This document shows, piece by piece, positions 40,636-58,869 of a DNA stretch of 60,000 nt. The stretch's first letter is position 1; the number at the start of each line of letters is the position of its first letter. The notes beneath the pieces are model-generated. The model worked only from the letters and a program-made list of their open reading frames with translations, searched no databases and had not been told where the DNA came from. The position numbers were made by a program, and so were the translations under genes. Source of the DNA: Bugula neritina (Eukaryota; Bryozoa; Gymnolaemata; Cheilostomatida; Bugulidae); contig OZ037767.1 of NCBI GenBank assembly GCA_964035545.1, forward strand, positions 31,116,128 through 31,176,127, in the 5' to 3' direction.

Positions 40636-40642
40636 GCTAGTG

Positions 40643-45105
<4,463 letters not shown>

Positions 45106-46561
45106 TTTTTTTCAAATCAGCCTATCATGCCTCAATAGCATGAAAGCAATTCACTGTCTGCTGCGTATAAATCGCAATGTGCAGTTTAATATTTCAAAAT
45201 AACTGTAAAGCTTTACTGATTGGCTGATTTATTTAGCAGCAGTAAACACCATCTTGCGCAACAACAGTATCACACATAGGTTCACAGGTCACATGATATG
45301 ACATATCATTATAAGTTTCTATTTGCTCAGGTTAACTTATAGCTGATCTTAGACATCTTTATAATATTATACTAGCATAAGCAGATCAAATATTCTAAAA
45401 TTCAGCATTGCATTATATTATAGCAGTCAGAAGTTTAGAGTTAAATTTCAAGTTACAGTTTTACAATATGTGTCAATAAGTTGCATGTTATTGAAGTTAT
45501 AGTATTTATATATAGTCAATAATAAAGTAAATGAAATATTCTGAGTCATTATCTACATGGCAACTAGAAGTTTAGTCTTAAGTTATACTTGCTATTGAGA
45601 AGTTAAAGTTATGTTCTACAGATGATATTGCAACAATTCCAAAAGAAACTTCTTGTCCTATAATAGCTGCTCTAAAAAATCTGATTTAAATTTTCACAAG
45701 TAATAACTAGGTCATTACTACTTATAAATGTAATAAATAGTATATTATATTAGTACTTTATTATAGATTACTTTTATTATAATATATAGCCATATAGCAC
45801 ACATAAATGAGCTTACTCAATATTGAAGGCTTTTTTTCATTTGTTATATATATAAGGAAGTAGGAGAGATTATACTAACAACTATAAGTAATATAATATG
45901 TATAAAATGTTTGAATCAATAATAATAGTAATAATAATACATCGGAATAAATTTGCATAAAACTCAAAATGTGCTTTTTTGTTTAAAATCAAAATCAGTC
46001 ATATTGTGACTTGCACCACATCTTCTATTTACAGGTTTATATATATTTTCTAAAGGATGTTTACTATCACATACTATGTTGGCCTGCCTTAACCATATTT
46101 TATCTATATTTATCTATCTTTGCCATGCAACTGGTAATGCTATATGTAAACAATAGCTATACTGATAGGACCAGTTGGTATTCAAAATTTTTTGCATTTC
46201 AGACTTTACCCTATCACTAAAAAGTTATTTTCCATAAATCTTTCGAGTTTGACCAAAACTCTATTACATTACAAACAAGTGCACATGCACTGTCAAAATT
46301 GCAGCAGCCTTTTAACATACCTTAAATATTAAACTGAACCCCCCCTTTAACGGAAATCAAACATTTTGGAAAACTGATATGAGTTCTGTTAAACTATAAA
46401 TAGATCATGGTTTGAGTTACAAACTGTGTAAAAATTAAAACTTACAATAGTGACATTCTATACACACAATTGTGTCCAATCAAATTGTAAAGCAGTTTTA
46501 TTTTATAACACTTATTATAATATAGTAAATTATTAAATGCAACTAACTACTAACAGTAACA

Positions 46562-46866
<305 letters not shown>

Positions 46867-47319
46867 ATATACATGCATATAAATTGTGACAGCCGATAAT
46901 GGTTACTGTATCAGTTAATAATTGTTGCTGCGTCAGCACGGGTGCTGTTTGGCACGGATGCCTATGTATTGTGATTCACTTAATGAAGGGTGAATGGATG
47001 GAGGACACAGAAGCAGGCCACAACTCTATTTTTTGTCTATTGCCAACAGTATATTTTTTAAGTTAGACTTAGACTTGAGCTCACATTCATACTTAGACTC
47101 ATACTCATACTGTAACCTATAACCATAGAAATTACAAACATCTTGTTAACTCAACATTAATTACACAGCTGACAAAACATTTAGTTACTGAAGTTCAAAA
47201 CAAAAGATCATATAATACTTGATACTTACAATTATTTTGACAATTAAGAATAGATTGCCTGCATCTTTAGCAGAAAGAAAATTGAGCTACACTGACTAAT
47301 TAAACAAAAACTGTCAGTA

Positions 47320-47328
47320 ATATATATA

Positions 47329-47397
<69 letters not shown>

Positions 47398-47432
47398 TTA
47401 TATATATACATATTTATATATATATATATATA
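47320..47432. repeat. (TA)n microsatellite with conserved right flank
   Basis: The TA tract is followed by ACACCAAACAGTAAAAGTTG and TTCTTTGATTGTTT, resembling the right flank of the tract at 49217-49302. Confidence 0.93.
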
Positions 47433-49211
47433 CACCAAACAGTAAAAGTTGTTCTTTGATTGTTTCATTTTTCTACGTTAGTACACGTCTCTATATTAAG
47501 CATTAAATATATTGTATATTCCCTTGTACAATGCAGCTGTTTTATAGTGCTAACTGTATTTGTACAATTTACAACAGAATGTGTGGCAGAATGACTTCCA
47601 TGTAGTGCTTTTTATAGCAAGTCAGCTTACATTGGACATGAATAAACAGTTATTGTTAAAACAAGTCTTTTGAAAATTCATACTTATAATTGGCCATGCA
47701 ACAATTCGAATTAAGAAATTAGCAGTAGCGCATTTCATTATAATATTTATGTTGAAGCCTAAAATTTCTGCATCCACTTTTCACTTTAGTAGTAAACAAC
47801 TCAATAGTTACACATGGTAATGAGTTAGAGCTGGTAAACTTAATTCTATGAACTTTGCTAAGTGTGTCCTCAAGGTCATGTGAATGGTTGTCTAGTTGAA
47901 ACCTCTTTGTGATGTAGAAATTTGTGTGTCAGTTCACAAGTATATAAAATAATACTTCATATTAACAACATGTTCACAACTAATCTCTTAAGCTATTGCT
48001 GTTATCAAATTTTACTAGCTGATATGATTTTTGTAATTTCTAAAACAGCAAAATGAAACTGATTTCATATTTAATGCAGTTGAATAAAAACTGATACACT
48101 AAACTAGTAGTCATGTCATGTAGTCATTTTTGTATATTCCCACCATAGATATACAATCTTGAGCTTTAGAATTACAATCTCTGTAAGAACCTGCATGGAA
48201 TGAGTTTTAAGGCTATGTAATTTAAACTAAAAGCCATGCTGGCAACATAGCCTGAGGGCTTTAAACTAGCTCAGAAATTATCATGAGACCTTGGTGAGAT
48301 TTCACTCACTAGCTTATAACCATGTTAGGCACTATTCTTTTCTCTTATTCACCAAATAAATGTATGTCTTGATTATCCAAAGTTTGTATAACAGCCAATA
48401 TAGCAATATTATTTTATTGTGTGCTGTACAATACAGATCTGCAGATACTGTTGATAGCCTCAGCGCAGAAGAGTGGATCAGATTTGGGCTAGTATTATCT
48501 ATTGTAGAAGAATCACAGGTGGAAAATTGGCTCTATTTCTTGTCCAGCTCTAATCTGTTAGCAAATACTGGCTGAGATAAAGATGTCAAAAATGGAAGTT
48601 ATCAGTTTTATTTATCAAATTTTAGTTATCAGTTTAGTAGAAAACTCTGATAAAATAATATTTGTGATTCTAAAATGGCATTTTATGAAGCTAACCATGT
48701 GCTAAAAGTCTAGATTATGTAATCACATGATTTGATATTATATAATTATATAGTATAATATTATATAATATTATATAATATAATATAATATTATACCATC
48801 AAGATTATTGATCCCCTTTTAACTATTCAACAAACATCACCTAAGTTTTAATGCTGAAAATACTATTAAAATGTTAATTCTACAAACATTATTGTTAAGC
48901 ATGTTGATTTTAGATAAACTGCAATTTTGCTCATATGACGGCGTTGTCGCATTTTACTGCTGCATGACCCTCTTCTAGCTTTTTTTGCATTACATATTCG
49001 AAATCAGCAAATAAAGTTACCCTATATAGCAGATTTTCATGAATTTTGAACAAACTTTAGTTTTTGGTCATATATTAATGCTAATGTATACTAAATGAAA
49101 TAAAGTTACCCATATAGTATAATATTACATAAGCAATTTTCTCATACATTTTATTGCTTGAATCGAGAATTTAAACTATCATATGACTGTAATATTGTAT
49201 TCAATTATGTA

Positions 49212-49216
<5 letters not shown>

Positions 49217-49302
<86 letters not shown>
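49217..49302. repeat. (TA)n microsatellite with conserved right flank
   Basis: Pure TA tract followed by ACAGCACACAATAAAAGCTG and TTCTTTAATTGTTT. Confidence 0.93.
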
Positions 49303-49306
<4 letters not shown>

Positions 49307-49435
49307 CACACAATAAAAGCTGTTCTTTAATTGTTTATGTGGTTGTATTATATATAGGCCTATTGAAGTTTAGACAGCAGATAATTTAATGGATGTTCCT
49401 CTATAGTATATAGTAAATGCAGTGTTTATATCTCA

Positions 49436-49640
49436 TCAGGTATGTGAGGGGTCTTCAACTATAACTCTCTCCTTTCTAAACAGCCCACTGACCCACTTAA
49501 AGAAACTGATAAGTCGCCGTCCAATATTTCTGAAAGTCGCTGCAAGTGATTCCCAAATTTTTTGAAAAACACACTTAATTTCTTTCCAAAATGTTTTACT
49601 TTCAGCTCTTGCTTCTTCTCGTTCCTGCGGATTCTGAATA

Positions 49641-49727
<87 letters not shown>

Positions 49728-49767
49728 CATATATATATATACATATATATATATACATATATATATG

Positions 49768-49859
<92 letters not shown>

Positions 49860-50682
49860 GCGTATTGCATGGCAGAATAGATAATATTTAATCTAACTCC
49901 AACCTATTCTCACCTCCATATTGTTTACTCCCTCCATGTGGAGATTAAAGCAGCGCTGAATAAAAGTCCAGACATTAAGAGTGCCACGCCTCGCCTCTGC
50001 TTCAGACTGGTACTGTGGTGGTACACCAGTGTGAAGAAACTCTGGCTCACTTGGTGGATCACTTGTTTCAGTTGACCCATTCTCAGTTACAGATTCATTG
50101 TCATTAGCAACAGCAGCTTCAACTAGCAAAACATTCCATTGTAAACCTAATGATATCATAAAAACCAGTTTTAAGAGAAACAAATTAAATATAACATTCC
50201 TGCTGATATATTTAGTATATTCTAGACCTATACATACAACAGACAGCTACATCTCAGGTTGTTATAAAATTATGCACCTACCAGAGAAATCTGCATCCAG
50301 TCTTTCATATGCAGCTCGGTTGGCAGCTAAAATCTCATCAGCTAGAGGAAACTCATCAGCACTTTCTGCAGGGCACTCTTTTCGACATTGTGAGCAGAAC
50401 AATACCTCTCCACTTGATCGAGCAAATTGTATTCTATTACCTTTATATAGATAGATCATAGGATATTCTATTACCTTGATAAACAAACAGAAATATATTT
50501 TATAACTTTTATCTTATTTATAACTTATATAGTAGTAAGCTAAACAACTTACCGATACAGCTATGGCACTCTGCATGACCACATGGTAATCTTCGCAGGG
50601 TCTGTTCATTCACGAGACAAATCGGACAAACTGTTATGTTTTCTTGGAGAAAAATTTCTTCAGAAAAAGATCTTTCTGCCAT
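49436..50682 (-). CDS. RING-finger/amphipathic-tail family, copy 5 (complete, 231 aa)
   Basis: The most compact intact copy. Exons 50553-50682, 50282-50440, 49914-50122 and 49436-49633 join with phases 1-1-0. The RING is textbook: C19-P-I-C22, [15 protein letters not shown] (C34, H36, C39, C42), then C59-S-Q-C62 in exon 2. The shared segment [18 protein letters not shown] follows. Exon 3 encodes [19 protein letters not shown] and ends [12 protein letters not shown], the module also seen in copies 4, 6 and 7. Exon 4 starts [20 protein letters not shown], passes through [20 protein letters not shown] and [10 protein letters not shown], and ends with an acidic VEDPSHT tail. The tail is a basic amphipathic helix with three Trp. 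Intron 3 (280 bp) is almost wholly (TA)n. The exon-2 acceptor (ATATAAAG) has a poor pyrimidine tract; this is the only weak junction. Confidence 0.85.
49639..49857. repeat. (TA)n/(TACA)n filling intron 3 of copy 5
   Basis: TA dinucleotides with TACATA and TTTATA interruptions start five bases from the exon-4 acceptor and occupy most of the intron. Confidence 0.97.
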
Positions 50683-51899
50683 TTCAGATTATATCAACTA
50701 TAATTTGCAGTAAGTTATCTTTAAGCTGGCTGATCAAAATGAAACTGATGATCAGGGAAATAAGTTTTCCCAGGTTTTGTGTTATCAAAATAAAAATGAT
50801 AATTATAATTCGCGGCAGTAGCCATTGATAAGATTTTATGACATAAATTTTATCAATTGTTTAGTTGAGCTGACTAAATCTGGAGTATATAGCACAAATA
50901 TTCCTGTATTTTATTCTTCATATGAATTAAAATAATATTATATCAAATTTGTTGAAATGCTATTAGGCTGTGATGTTTTAATTCCAAGATTTCTGGTTCA
51001 TTACTTGATAATATAAATAATATATTGGCTACTTTGAATGATGTTTCGCTAGTATTTTAATCTTTATACTGACTAGTTCAAGGTGAACTGATGTTAAGAC
51101 AAGATAAGGATACAACAAACTAGTAAATCAGAGTTTACAATTGCCAAAGCAATGTCTATATAGCAGTTTAAAACTAAGCGTAACATTATGCCTATTTAGG
51201 ACTAATTTCAACTAGAAAAATAATTGAACTTCCGTATGACTATAAAAATAAAATAAACCTTTCAGTTGCTCAATACAAGTATTTTGTCTGGTTTCTTCAT
51301 GTGGTGTATGAATCAAATAAGGATTATTTTTACCTCACTATCACTTTTATACTCAATACTCGCAAATTAAAAAATAAGATTTCGATCTGATATAATAGAT
51401 CAATCAACTGTAGTTACTTACATCTTATATTCTTTCCAATCCAATGCAATTAAACACAAAACTGTGCATCTAACAATGCAGAAGTGAAGCTTTAATCTAA
51501 GGAATATTGGAAAACTATGTGCCATAACAAAACAACATGTTAATGTACAAAACCGAATCAATATCAAGACATGTATGCTTTAAGTCATATAATAGTATTT
51601 ATCTTGGTTTATTATTTCGAATTTTTATTAAACTGATCAATTATAGTTTACAATTAAATTTTTAAGTTTTTCGATTTAATGGTGTTGCAGCTTGCTATAC
51701 AATCTAGTAGATTATAGAAACCTATGACATGTCACGTATTTTAACATAGACAAGCTACTCAAACTGGTTAGAAATCAAAAAAATATAATTCAGTGAGATA
51801 GATATTTTATTATATACTGAATATATGTATCAATATTATACTAAACAACGTTTTATCTTGTATTCACTACCTATATAATATAAATGCAGTTAGCTCATT
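50683..51899. other. Intergenic upstream of copy 5
   Basis: AT-rich. It should include the copy 5 promoter and the 3' flank of copy 6. No exon or structured repeat is recognised. Confidence 0.5.
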
Positions 51900-51948
51900 A
51901 TGCTTGAACTGCTTCTGCAGCTGCCAGAGATTTTTTGCTAGTAAAAAC

Positions 51949-52703
51949 ACTAGCTATCCATTGGCCAAATATGCAAAGTATATATATTTTTAACTGATTT
52001 TAATATTCCATCAAGGAAACGCATCAATCTGTCAAAAACTCCCAACACTTCTTTTTTTAACAATTTTACTTTCTTCCAGAGCTTCCTTGCATTCTTCTTG
52101 GTCCTACAACAATACTATTTTGTTTATTTATTTTATTTTAAAGGTACCTATATATAGTTAAAATATTTGCCCTTTCATTCAACTGTAATTAGATGATTTT
52201 AGAATGGTTTAAGGTGCTTTAAAGGTTACAACCGATTTCACACATTTTAACAAAAATATCTTCTAAAGTAGCATAATGTAAGAAGAACCCTTAAATCTAT
52301 TTGAACTATAAGATGGTTAATTTTCCATTTTTGATATATACATGCATATAGTATAGCAAAAAATATCAGCCTTTTCAAATTTTATTGCCTATAAGCCACT
52401 ACTTATACACTTTTCAATTTCCTTTGTGCCTGCATCAGTTGCGCTTTTATAGACCCAGAGTTAGCATTGCATGATATATTTTTTCTAAGCATTTAGATGA
52501 AAGATGCATACCTCTATTCCTTCAGCTGCTTCATCGTGGAAACAAAACCACTTCAGAACAGATTTTCTCATTTTTTCTAAGCCTTTTGTTGCCTCTTCCT
52601 TGTTCTTGTATTTTCTAGGTCTACCAGATATAAGCAAATTTGGTCCAGCTTCTAAATCGGGTGATTGGTAACTCTCATCAAAGCCAGAGTCATTTTCACC
52701 TTA
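51949..52703 (-). pseudogene. RING-finger/amphipathic-tail family, copy 6 (fragment, frameshifted)
   Basis: Only the last two exons are present. The exon-3 equivalent (52512-52703) is open in phase 1 and encodes GENDSGFDESYQSPDLEAGP and then KYKNKEEATKGLEKMRKSVL, aligned with copies 4, 5 and 7, ending FHDEAAEGIE before a good donor. The exon-4 equivalent (about 51949-52107) begins DQEECKEA in the expected phase but reaches TGA early. The family-like frame (ARKLWKKVKLLKKEVLGVFD) is one base out. The distance to the conserved Trp is about 20 nt shorter than in the other copies, so a small deletion has shifted the frame. No RING exon was found on the minus strand between 52703 and 56135. It is best read as a decayed gene fragment. 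Confidence 0.7.
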
Positions 52704-52978
52704 ACACAAAGTGTCATTTTAAAACAATATACCCAGAAGCACTTTAGCCAAGTTAAGTATAATATAATAGTTTCTAAAAGTCGTTTACAGAAGATATGCA
52801 TGGTGCTACTTTAAACAGTTCACTTTAAAAATTAAATTATGTGTTTTCTAAATATTATAACAGCTAGATAGTGGTACTGGCTGTGAGCACACGCAGATGG
52901 CTTGTAATTATTGCAATTTAAATGCAACTACTGAGCCACTCTCTTTCTTATAAGGGCATCTAGTAGCAGTGCTCATAT

Positions 52979-53160
<182 letters not shown>

Positions 53161-54224
53161 ATACATCAACAATTTATATATTTGATTTTAATTCAACACA
53201 TATTAGGTTCAAACTGGCTGTTTCTTTGGTCAGCAAATAAATGAAAACAACTTTGTTGTTGCTGTCGAATTTCTATCTCTGTAAAAAAAATTTCCCACAC
53301 TGAGAGTAAAACCCGAAATATTTGATTAGCAATTGCGCAGCCACTCTACCATATTATTATACAAGTACCACTGCAGGAGCCACCTATAAGATATACTCAA
53401 CACTCAACACATTAAATTTTCAGATAAGCGTGCAAATAAGTAAATATAGTTAACTTTCTTTTGTAATAAATTGGAGCAGCAAAGATTGTCTTATACTTTT
53501 GTGGCTTTCAGTAAAAATTTTAAGCATTCAACTATTTCTCACGTTGTTTGAGCATAAGTTGATTAGCTTTCCATGCGTAGGTAAATTTTATCTTCTTAAA
53601 TAGATATTCACAAGTGAGTCACACACAACCTTATATTTGACACTAGATTAGTTAAAGATAAGATAACTATGTTATAATCCGAAGAGTATTATCAGAAATA
53701 TTTCATTGTATCTAGTTATTGCATCATATGACCTTTAGCTTTTCTAAGTAGACATGTTTTTCAGACTTTGTAACTGATTAGAACTTAAGTATATATATTT
53801 CATAATTCTATTTATGATAGATAAGAGAATGTCATACAGTGAACTTTCATTTCTTACTTATCAGCAACTTTAAGATATATGCATATCAAGTTAATCTTAT
53901 TGCTATCAAATAAAAATATTGCAGTATATTCTTTTATGACAGTATGTATTATTATGAGTGAAGGCATATTTTATATATTATTGTATGTATATATATAAAA
54001 TTATATATTACCTAGAATGCAATTATCCTAAAAGTAATATCTTCATTGCATATTTCAGAACAAATTAAATAGTTTTCGATGAAAAATTTAATTATGGTGT
54101 CATTAAACTTGTTGCCAATGTATGCATTCGCATTCTATGAGAGCTTTGGCATTCAGTGTATATGTGTTAGAACAAACGGTATTTCAGTCTGTCTAAAAAT
54201 ATACAGCTGCATAAGGCTTGATCA

Positions 54225-54330
54225 CCATGTGTAGTGTTAAGTTTTCCAGTGGCTCCCATGGTGTAATGGTAGCACTTTTGCTTGCAAGTTAGAGGACTCT
54301 GGTTCGATTCCCAGTGGGTGCAATTTTTTC
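54225..54330 (+). mobile_element. tRNA-like SINE candidate (b)
   Basis: Contains TGGTGTAATGGTAGCACTT (A-box-like) and CTGGTTCGATTCCCAG (B-box, T-arm-like), preceded by TGTAGTGTTAAGTTTTCC as at 21965. The anticodon-arm loop would be eight bases and the T stem has mismatches, so it is unlikely to be a working tRNA gene. Confidence 0.5.
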
Positions 54331-55164
54331 CGCCATGCACAAGTAAAAATTATATTTTGCATTCTAGATGCTCTGCTGCTGTATATGAAGAAAATACGAC
54401 ATCAGTCATTGAAATCTCTCTATGCCCTTCTATGTGAAGAAAAGTGCTTAACAAATATATGTTCCCTTACTACAACTCCGCATACTTCCCTTGTTATTAT
54501 GATCAGCTTAGCTTTTTACCTATTTGAGCAATGTATTCGTAAGTTTCAACTCATCACCTAGTTTAACTGGGGTTTTGCATCTATTGCAGCTTACAGAGAT
54601 AACTGCTACAATCTACAGCACAATATTATTAAGAAATACTATGAATGTAACACAAAGAGCCAAATGCTGAGACTATAAATAGAATATAGTTGTCAAGTTT
54701 TTAATTAAATTATTTAGATGTGTTTATTTGAGGACAATTGTTACAACTGTTATTAAAATGTAGTCTGTTAGCAAATTAATTACTATTTCGAAATTTACAT
54801 GTTTTTACTAGTATCTAAATATTTTCATTGACTTGCAGGCATGCCATGTAAACATATGCTTTTAAACCATATATTTACTGTTTTTGAAAATTTTAGATCA
54901 GATATTGTTTGATATTACAAAATAGTTCATCTATTTTAATACATATCTTTATATTTGTAATAATGTTTTTGGTAAAAATATTAGATAGTTGGGTGGCCTA
55001 TAATTTATGTTTAAAAAATCTAGAACTGCTAATATATGCCAAAATATTTATCTGAGAAAAAAAGAAACTCATGCTAGCAATATTCTTTAAAAAACCTTAA
55101 ATTTCTACTGATTTTATGTGCCTTGTCTCCATCATGGCAATTCCAGCGTGCACTTGGTGAGAGA

Positions 55165-55640
55165 AGACAACTTCAAATTAAAAATGCCCCAAAGAGCACA
55201 TGTGAAAAAGGTTTATTCTGTCCAAGTGAAGAAGATTTAAAGATTCAAATGTTCAGTGAGATAGATTAGAACTATTGAGCGCATCTGAACATAAAACAAA
55301 ATAATTCTATGATTATGAGTTTAAGTTTTGGATTAACTTAATTCAATAAACACACATACAGTTGATTGCATTTTGCATTTTATTTTAGAAAGCTCACTAC
55401 AAACAAAACTGTTTTGACAACTTCACCTTTAATAAGTTTAAGTTTGAAATATTACTATCTATATGAAAAGTTATTTGTTCTTTAAATAAAAAAAAGTAAA
55501 AATGTAATTTGGAACAGACATTAATTTTAATTTTTAATTGTGCAAATTTTGTTGTAACATTTTGCAGCAATAAAGTTAAGTTTTGCTTTTGAAAGTTTTA
55601 GAGTTTTACATTCTATAATGAGCATACTACAGTACATTAC
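55165..55640. repeat. Segmental-duplication flank B (partner 39880-40635)
   Basis: Collinear with the 3' flank of copy 4 at about 75-80 percent identity by eye. It ends with TTTTAGAGTTTTACATTCTA beside the expanded ACAGTACACC array. Confidence 0.85.
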
Positions 55641-56008
55641 AGTACGATACAGTACACCACAGTATACCACAGTACACTACAGTACACAGTACACCACAGT
55701 ACACCACAGTACACCACAGTACACCACAGTACACCACAGTACACCACAGTACACCACAATATACTACAGTATACCACATTACACCACAGTACACTACAGT
55801 ATACCACAGTACACCACAGTACACCACAGTACACCACAGTACACTACAGTATATATACCACAGTACACCGCAGTACACCGCAGTACACTGCAGTACACCG
55901 CAGTACACCGCAGTACACCGCAGTACACCGCAGTACACCGCAGTACACCGCAGTACACCGCAGTACACCGCAGTACACCGCAGTACACTACAGTACATTA
56001 TATACACA
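55625..56008. repeat. 10-bp ACAGTACACC minisatellite
   Basis: About 37 units of GTACACCACA, the right half homogenised to GTACACCGCA. It lies 3' of RING copy 7. A few unexpanded units (TACAGTACACCACAGCAAAC) occupy the equivalent position 3' of copy 4 (about 40580-40632). Confidence 0.96.
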
Positions 56009-56135
56009 GTGCATTACAGTATGCAACATGCAGTATACTGCAGCTATAACATATGCTATATTTCACTACAATTATAGGCCACTACATACATACGTACACT
56101 ACACTGCGGCAGGCAGGCTGATTGTAGAAAGTATT

Positions 56136-58869
56136 TTAAACAGTTAATTGTGCAACAGGCTGCTCTTTACTCCTTCCAAAAAATTCAGCTACTCTTTTAC
56201 AGAAATTTGCAAGCATTTTTCCAAAAGCCGAGTTTTTGATGTTTTCCAGTAGCTCCTTAAACTTTCTTTTAATTTTTCCCCGCCAATTTTCACATTCATC
56301 TTCTGCTTTCCTTCGTTCTTCTGGATTCTGGATGAATAAAATGAGCTTGTTTTAAAATGAATGTCATAAATTAGTAAAACAAAGTATTTTACATCCTATA
56401 AGCTAACAAAAACTTTCATAGAACGATGTGTTGTGAAAAGGTTGCGTCTAAAAGGTTTTGATTAAACATTTCCTGTAAAGGTTACAAAAATTTTTGATAA
56501 ATGTTAGAAATCAACATTTTAGCAGAAAATTAAACAAATGTTAAGAAAAATTGTTCTATAAATGTATGTTATAATGTTTTATAAATGTTTGGCCCAACTG
56601 CTGTAATAAAACTGCAGCCATTAGATTTAGCGGTATACATAATATAACGTAAGTATTTTTGTTATGCTTGCATAGTGAAGCTAACAATGCATGCGTCTTT
56701 CTTTTTATGAACATTCACTGATTTGCAAAAATTTGTAAATATTATTTCATATGCTAATAATTATATAATGACATTCTTGATTGTCAGAAAAGTTAGCAGA
56801 TGGAGTTCCTAAAATAATTCATTATAAGTTCAAAATGGCAAGGAATTAAAAGTTTACTTTGTGGATTTTAATGTAAATTTTTATAATTGATAATTCCTGC
56901 TCAAAATTGGCATGCAGAATGCTTGCAGTGAAAGCAAGCAAAATTTGTAGTGTTCCCAAACGTCACCTTAAAAATTGTCAGTGCGACATCAGTTATAAGT
57001 CATAAAATATAAAACTACATCCAGTATAATAATACAGACAATATCCCACAATAACTGCTGCAAAACTATAGCATGTCGGCTACAGCTTTATACTTTTTAT
57101 TTCGACATCAACTTATATCAAAAGAACAGATGATTCTTATATTACATTTCAATTTTCTGGAATGTTTCTTTATATTTTCTTGGAGAAACTAAACTTTTTT
57201 TGAAAAGAATGCTTATTGTTTAATCTTAATAACTGCAAAATTATGACACCATTAGTTTTTATGGCCTAACAGCTAACGCATGCAAGCATTTTGGAAACAC
57301 ACACACACACACACGAGCACACACGCACACACATCTGTGCGTGTGTTTGTATGCGTGTGTGTGTAGACATGTGTGTAGATGTGTGTATGTGTGTATGTGT
57401 ATATGAGTATATGTGTATATATGTGTATATGAGTATATGTGCATATATGTGCATAATTTACAAGTTATTAACTTTAGTCATGCATGTTGTCAAAGCAGGT
57501 ATTTTCTAAAAGTGGGAAACATTTGATGCTATAAAACGGATGACTGCTAAGAATTTTAACGTTTACCAAAAAGTAAATATATAAAAAACTCAATTCTACT
57601 AGCATACATTATACATAGAAATATAATATGTAATACCTTGATTTTTTGAACACCTTTTTCGTGACACCCAAAAAGACATCCAAGGAAGTACCAAATATTA
57701 TTCAAACCTCGCTCTGCATCTTCAGCAGATTCATAAACTGGTGCTTCTCCAGTAAGAAGAAAGTTTGGTTCAGCTGACAAACCATAGTTGAATGACGGAC
57801 CAGAATTTTGTTGATTTATTTGGTCAAGTCCTGAACTAGCACTACCTGGAGTTTTTAAAGACAGGTTGTCTTATTGTGATACATATGTTCATATACAACA
57901 TTGGCTACTTTTAATGTTTGAGTCACTACAGACACATCAAATTCTAATGAAACTATATTTTATGTCTTAAAAATGTTAAAACCCGTAAAATTTACAAGTT
58001 ACTATATAAGAAAAACAGTTATTTTTAAGTTTGAAGCTGCCATTGTTTGGAAATTGTACAGCAATCGATTCAGATTTGCACTTGGCCATGCAGGATCTTC
58101 ATTATTTATAATAATAAAACATGTCATATGTTTCTTTTATTTTTTGTTGTTGATGACTTTCTACTATAAAACTATTTTGTTGCTTGCTTCACATTTTGAT
58201 GGCAGTCACCTATGCATACTTAAGATTACAGATAACATGTTATACAGTAGATGTAGTGCATATTATTGTAGTTGCTGCTGTAATTATTATAATAAGTAAC
58301 TTAGAAAATAAACATGCAACACATGTATGCACAAAATTTAATTTAAATTCAACATTCTTGGGCATATAATGCCCTATAGTTGTATTTAGCTTACATATAG
58401 TCAAGATACATATATAAATCATCTAATAATAGTATATAACATCGCAAAGATTTTTATAGTGTTTCTTACATAAAATTGTATACTGTAGATTTTAACTATT
58501 TAGACTTACTTAAGTGCGTACTGAAGAAATATTTTAAAGTTGTCAAACTATATATAACTATACAAAATATACCTCCAATTTCATTTTTTTAATTGAGACA
58601 AACCCAGCTAATTATAAAAAATTACCATTTCAACTTCAACATGTAGATAAATTATATTAGTGTGATGTTGATGGCAGGAGTAGACAATCCTTTAAGCTGT
58701 AAAAATTTTGACTTTGAAAATGGTTAAGAGTTGTCTTACAACTCGAATCTTTTGAGGCAGCTCTATTTATTGCATTTACAGACTTTGCTTCTGGAAAGTC
58801 TTCAATACTCTTAGCTAAGTGACACTCTTGGCAGCTGCCACATGTGACATGTTCAGGAGGTTGTAAAGC
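56136..58869 (-). pseudogene. RING-finger/amphipathic-tail family, copy 7 (5' end damaged or unresolved)
   Basis: Exon 4 (56136-56327) encodes NPEERRKAEDECENWRGKIK, then a basic helix (KMLANFCKRVAEFFGRSKEQ), and stops normally. Exon 3 (57637-57845) encodes EPNFLLTGEAPVYESAEDAE and FGCHEKGVQKIK, very close to copy 4, with intact junctions. Exon 2 (58740 to about 58869) encodes TCGSCQECHLAKSIEDFPEA, keeping the last RING Cys pair. However, the acceptor AG seen in copy 4 (TTTTTAAG) reads TTTTTAAAC here, and other AGs lead into stops. No convincing RING exon 1 was found upstream; a decayed candidate lies near 59525-59615. It is therefore a pseudogene, or a gene using 5' structure that I cannot resolve. 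Confidence 0.65.
57297..57456. repeat. (CA)n/(TG)n/(TATG)n compound microsatellite
   Basis: A short CA tract, then GTGTGT and TATGTGTATATG units, in intron 3 of copy 7. Confidence 0.93.

Larger units (their letters stand above)
36481..40642. other. Intergenic with repeats, 3' flank of RING copy 4
   Basis: No gene seen. It contains (GTA)n (36828-36985), (GT)n (38653-38852), a pair of direct repeats (about 38408-38545 and 39072-39205), and the 39880-40630 segment homologous to the 3' flank of RING copy 7. Confidence 0.55.

Noticed and set aside
48360-48575. 71-codon plus frame with SLSAEEWIRFG
   Set aside because: It looks slightly protein-like, but no partner exon, start context or family match could be found.
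54246-54320. Functional tRNA gene
   Set aside because: T stem and anticodon arm are mismatched in the best fold I could make; kept only as a tRNA-like SINE candidate.
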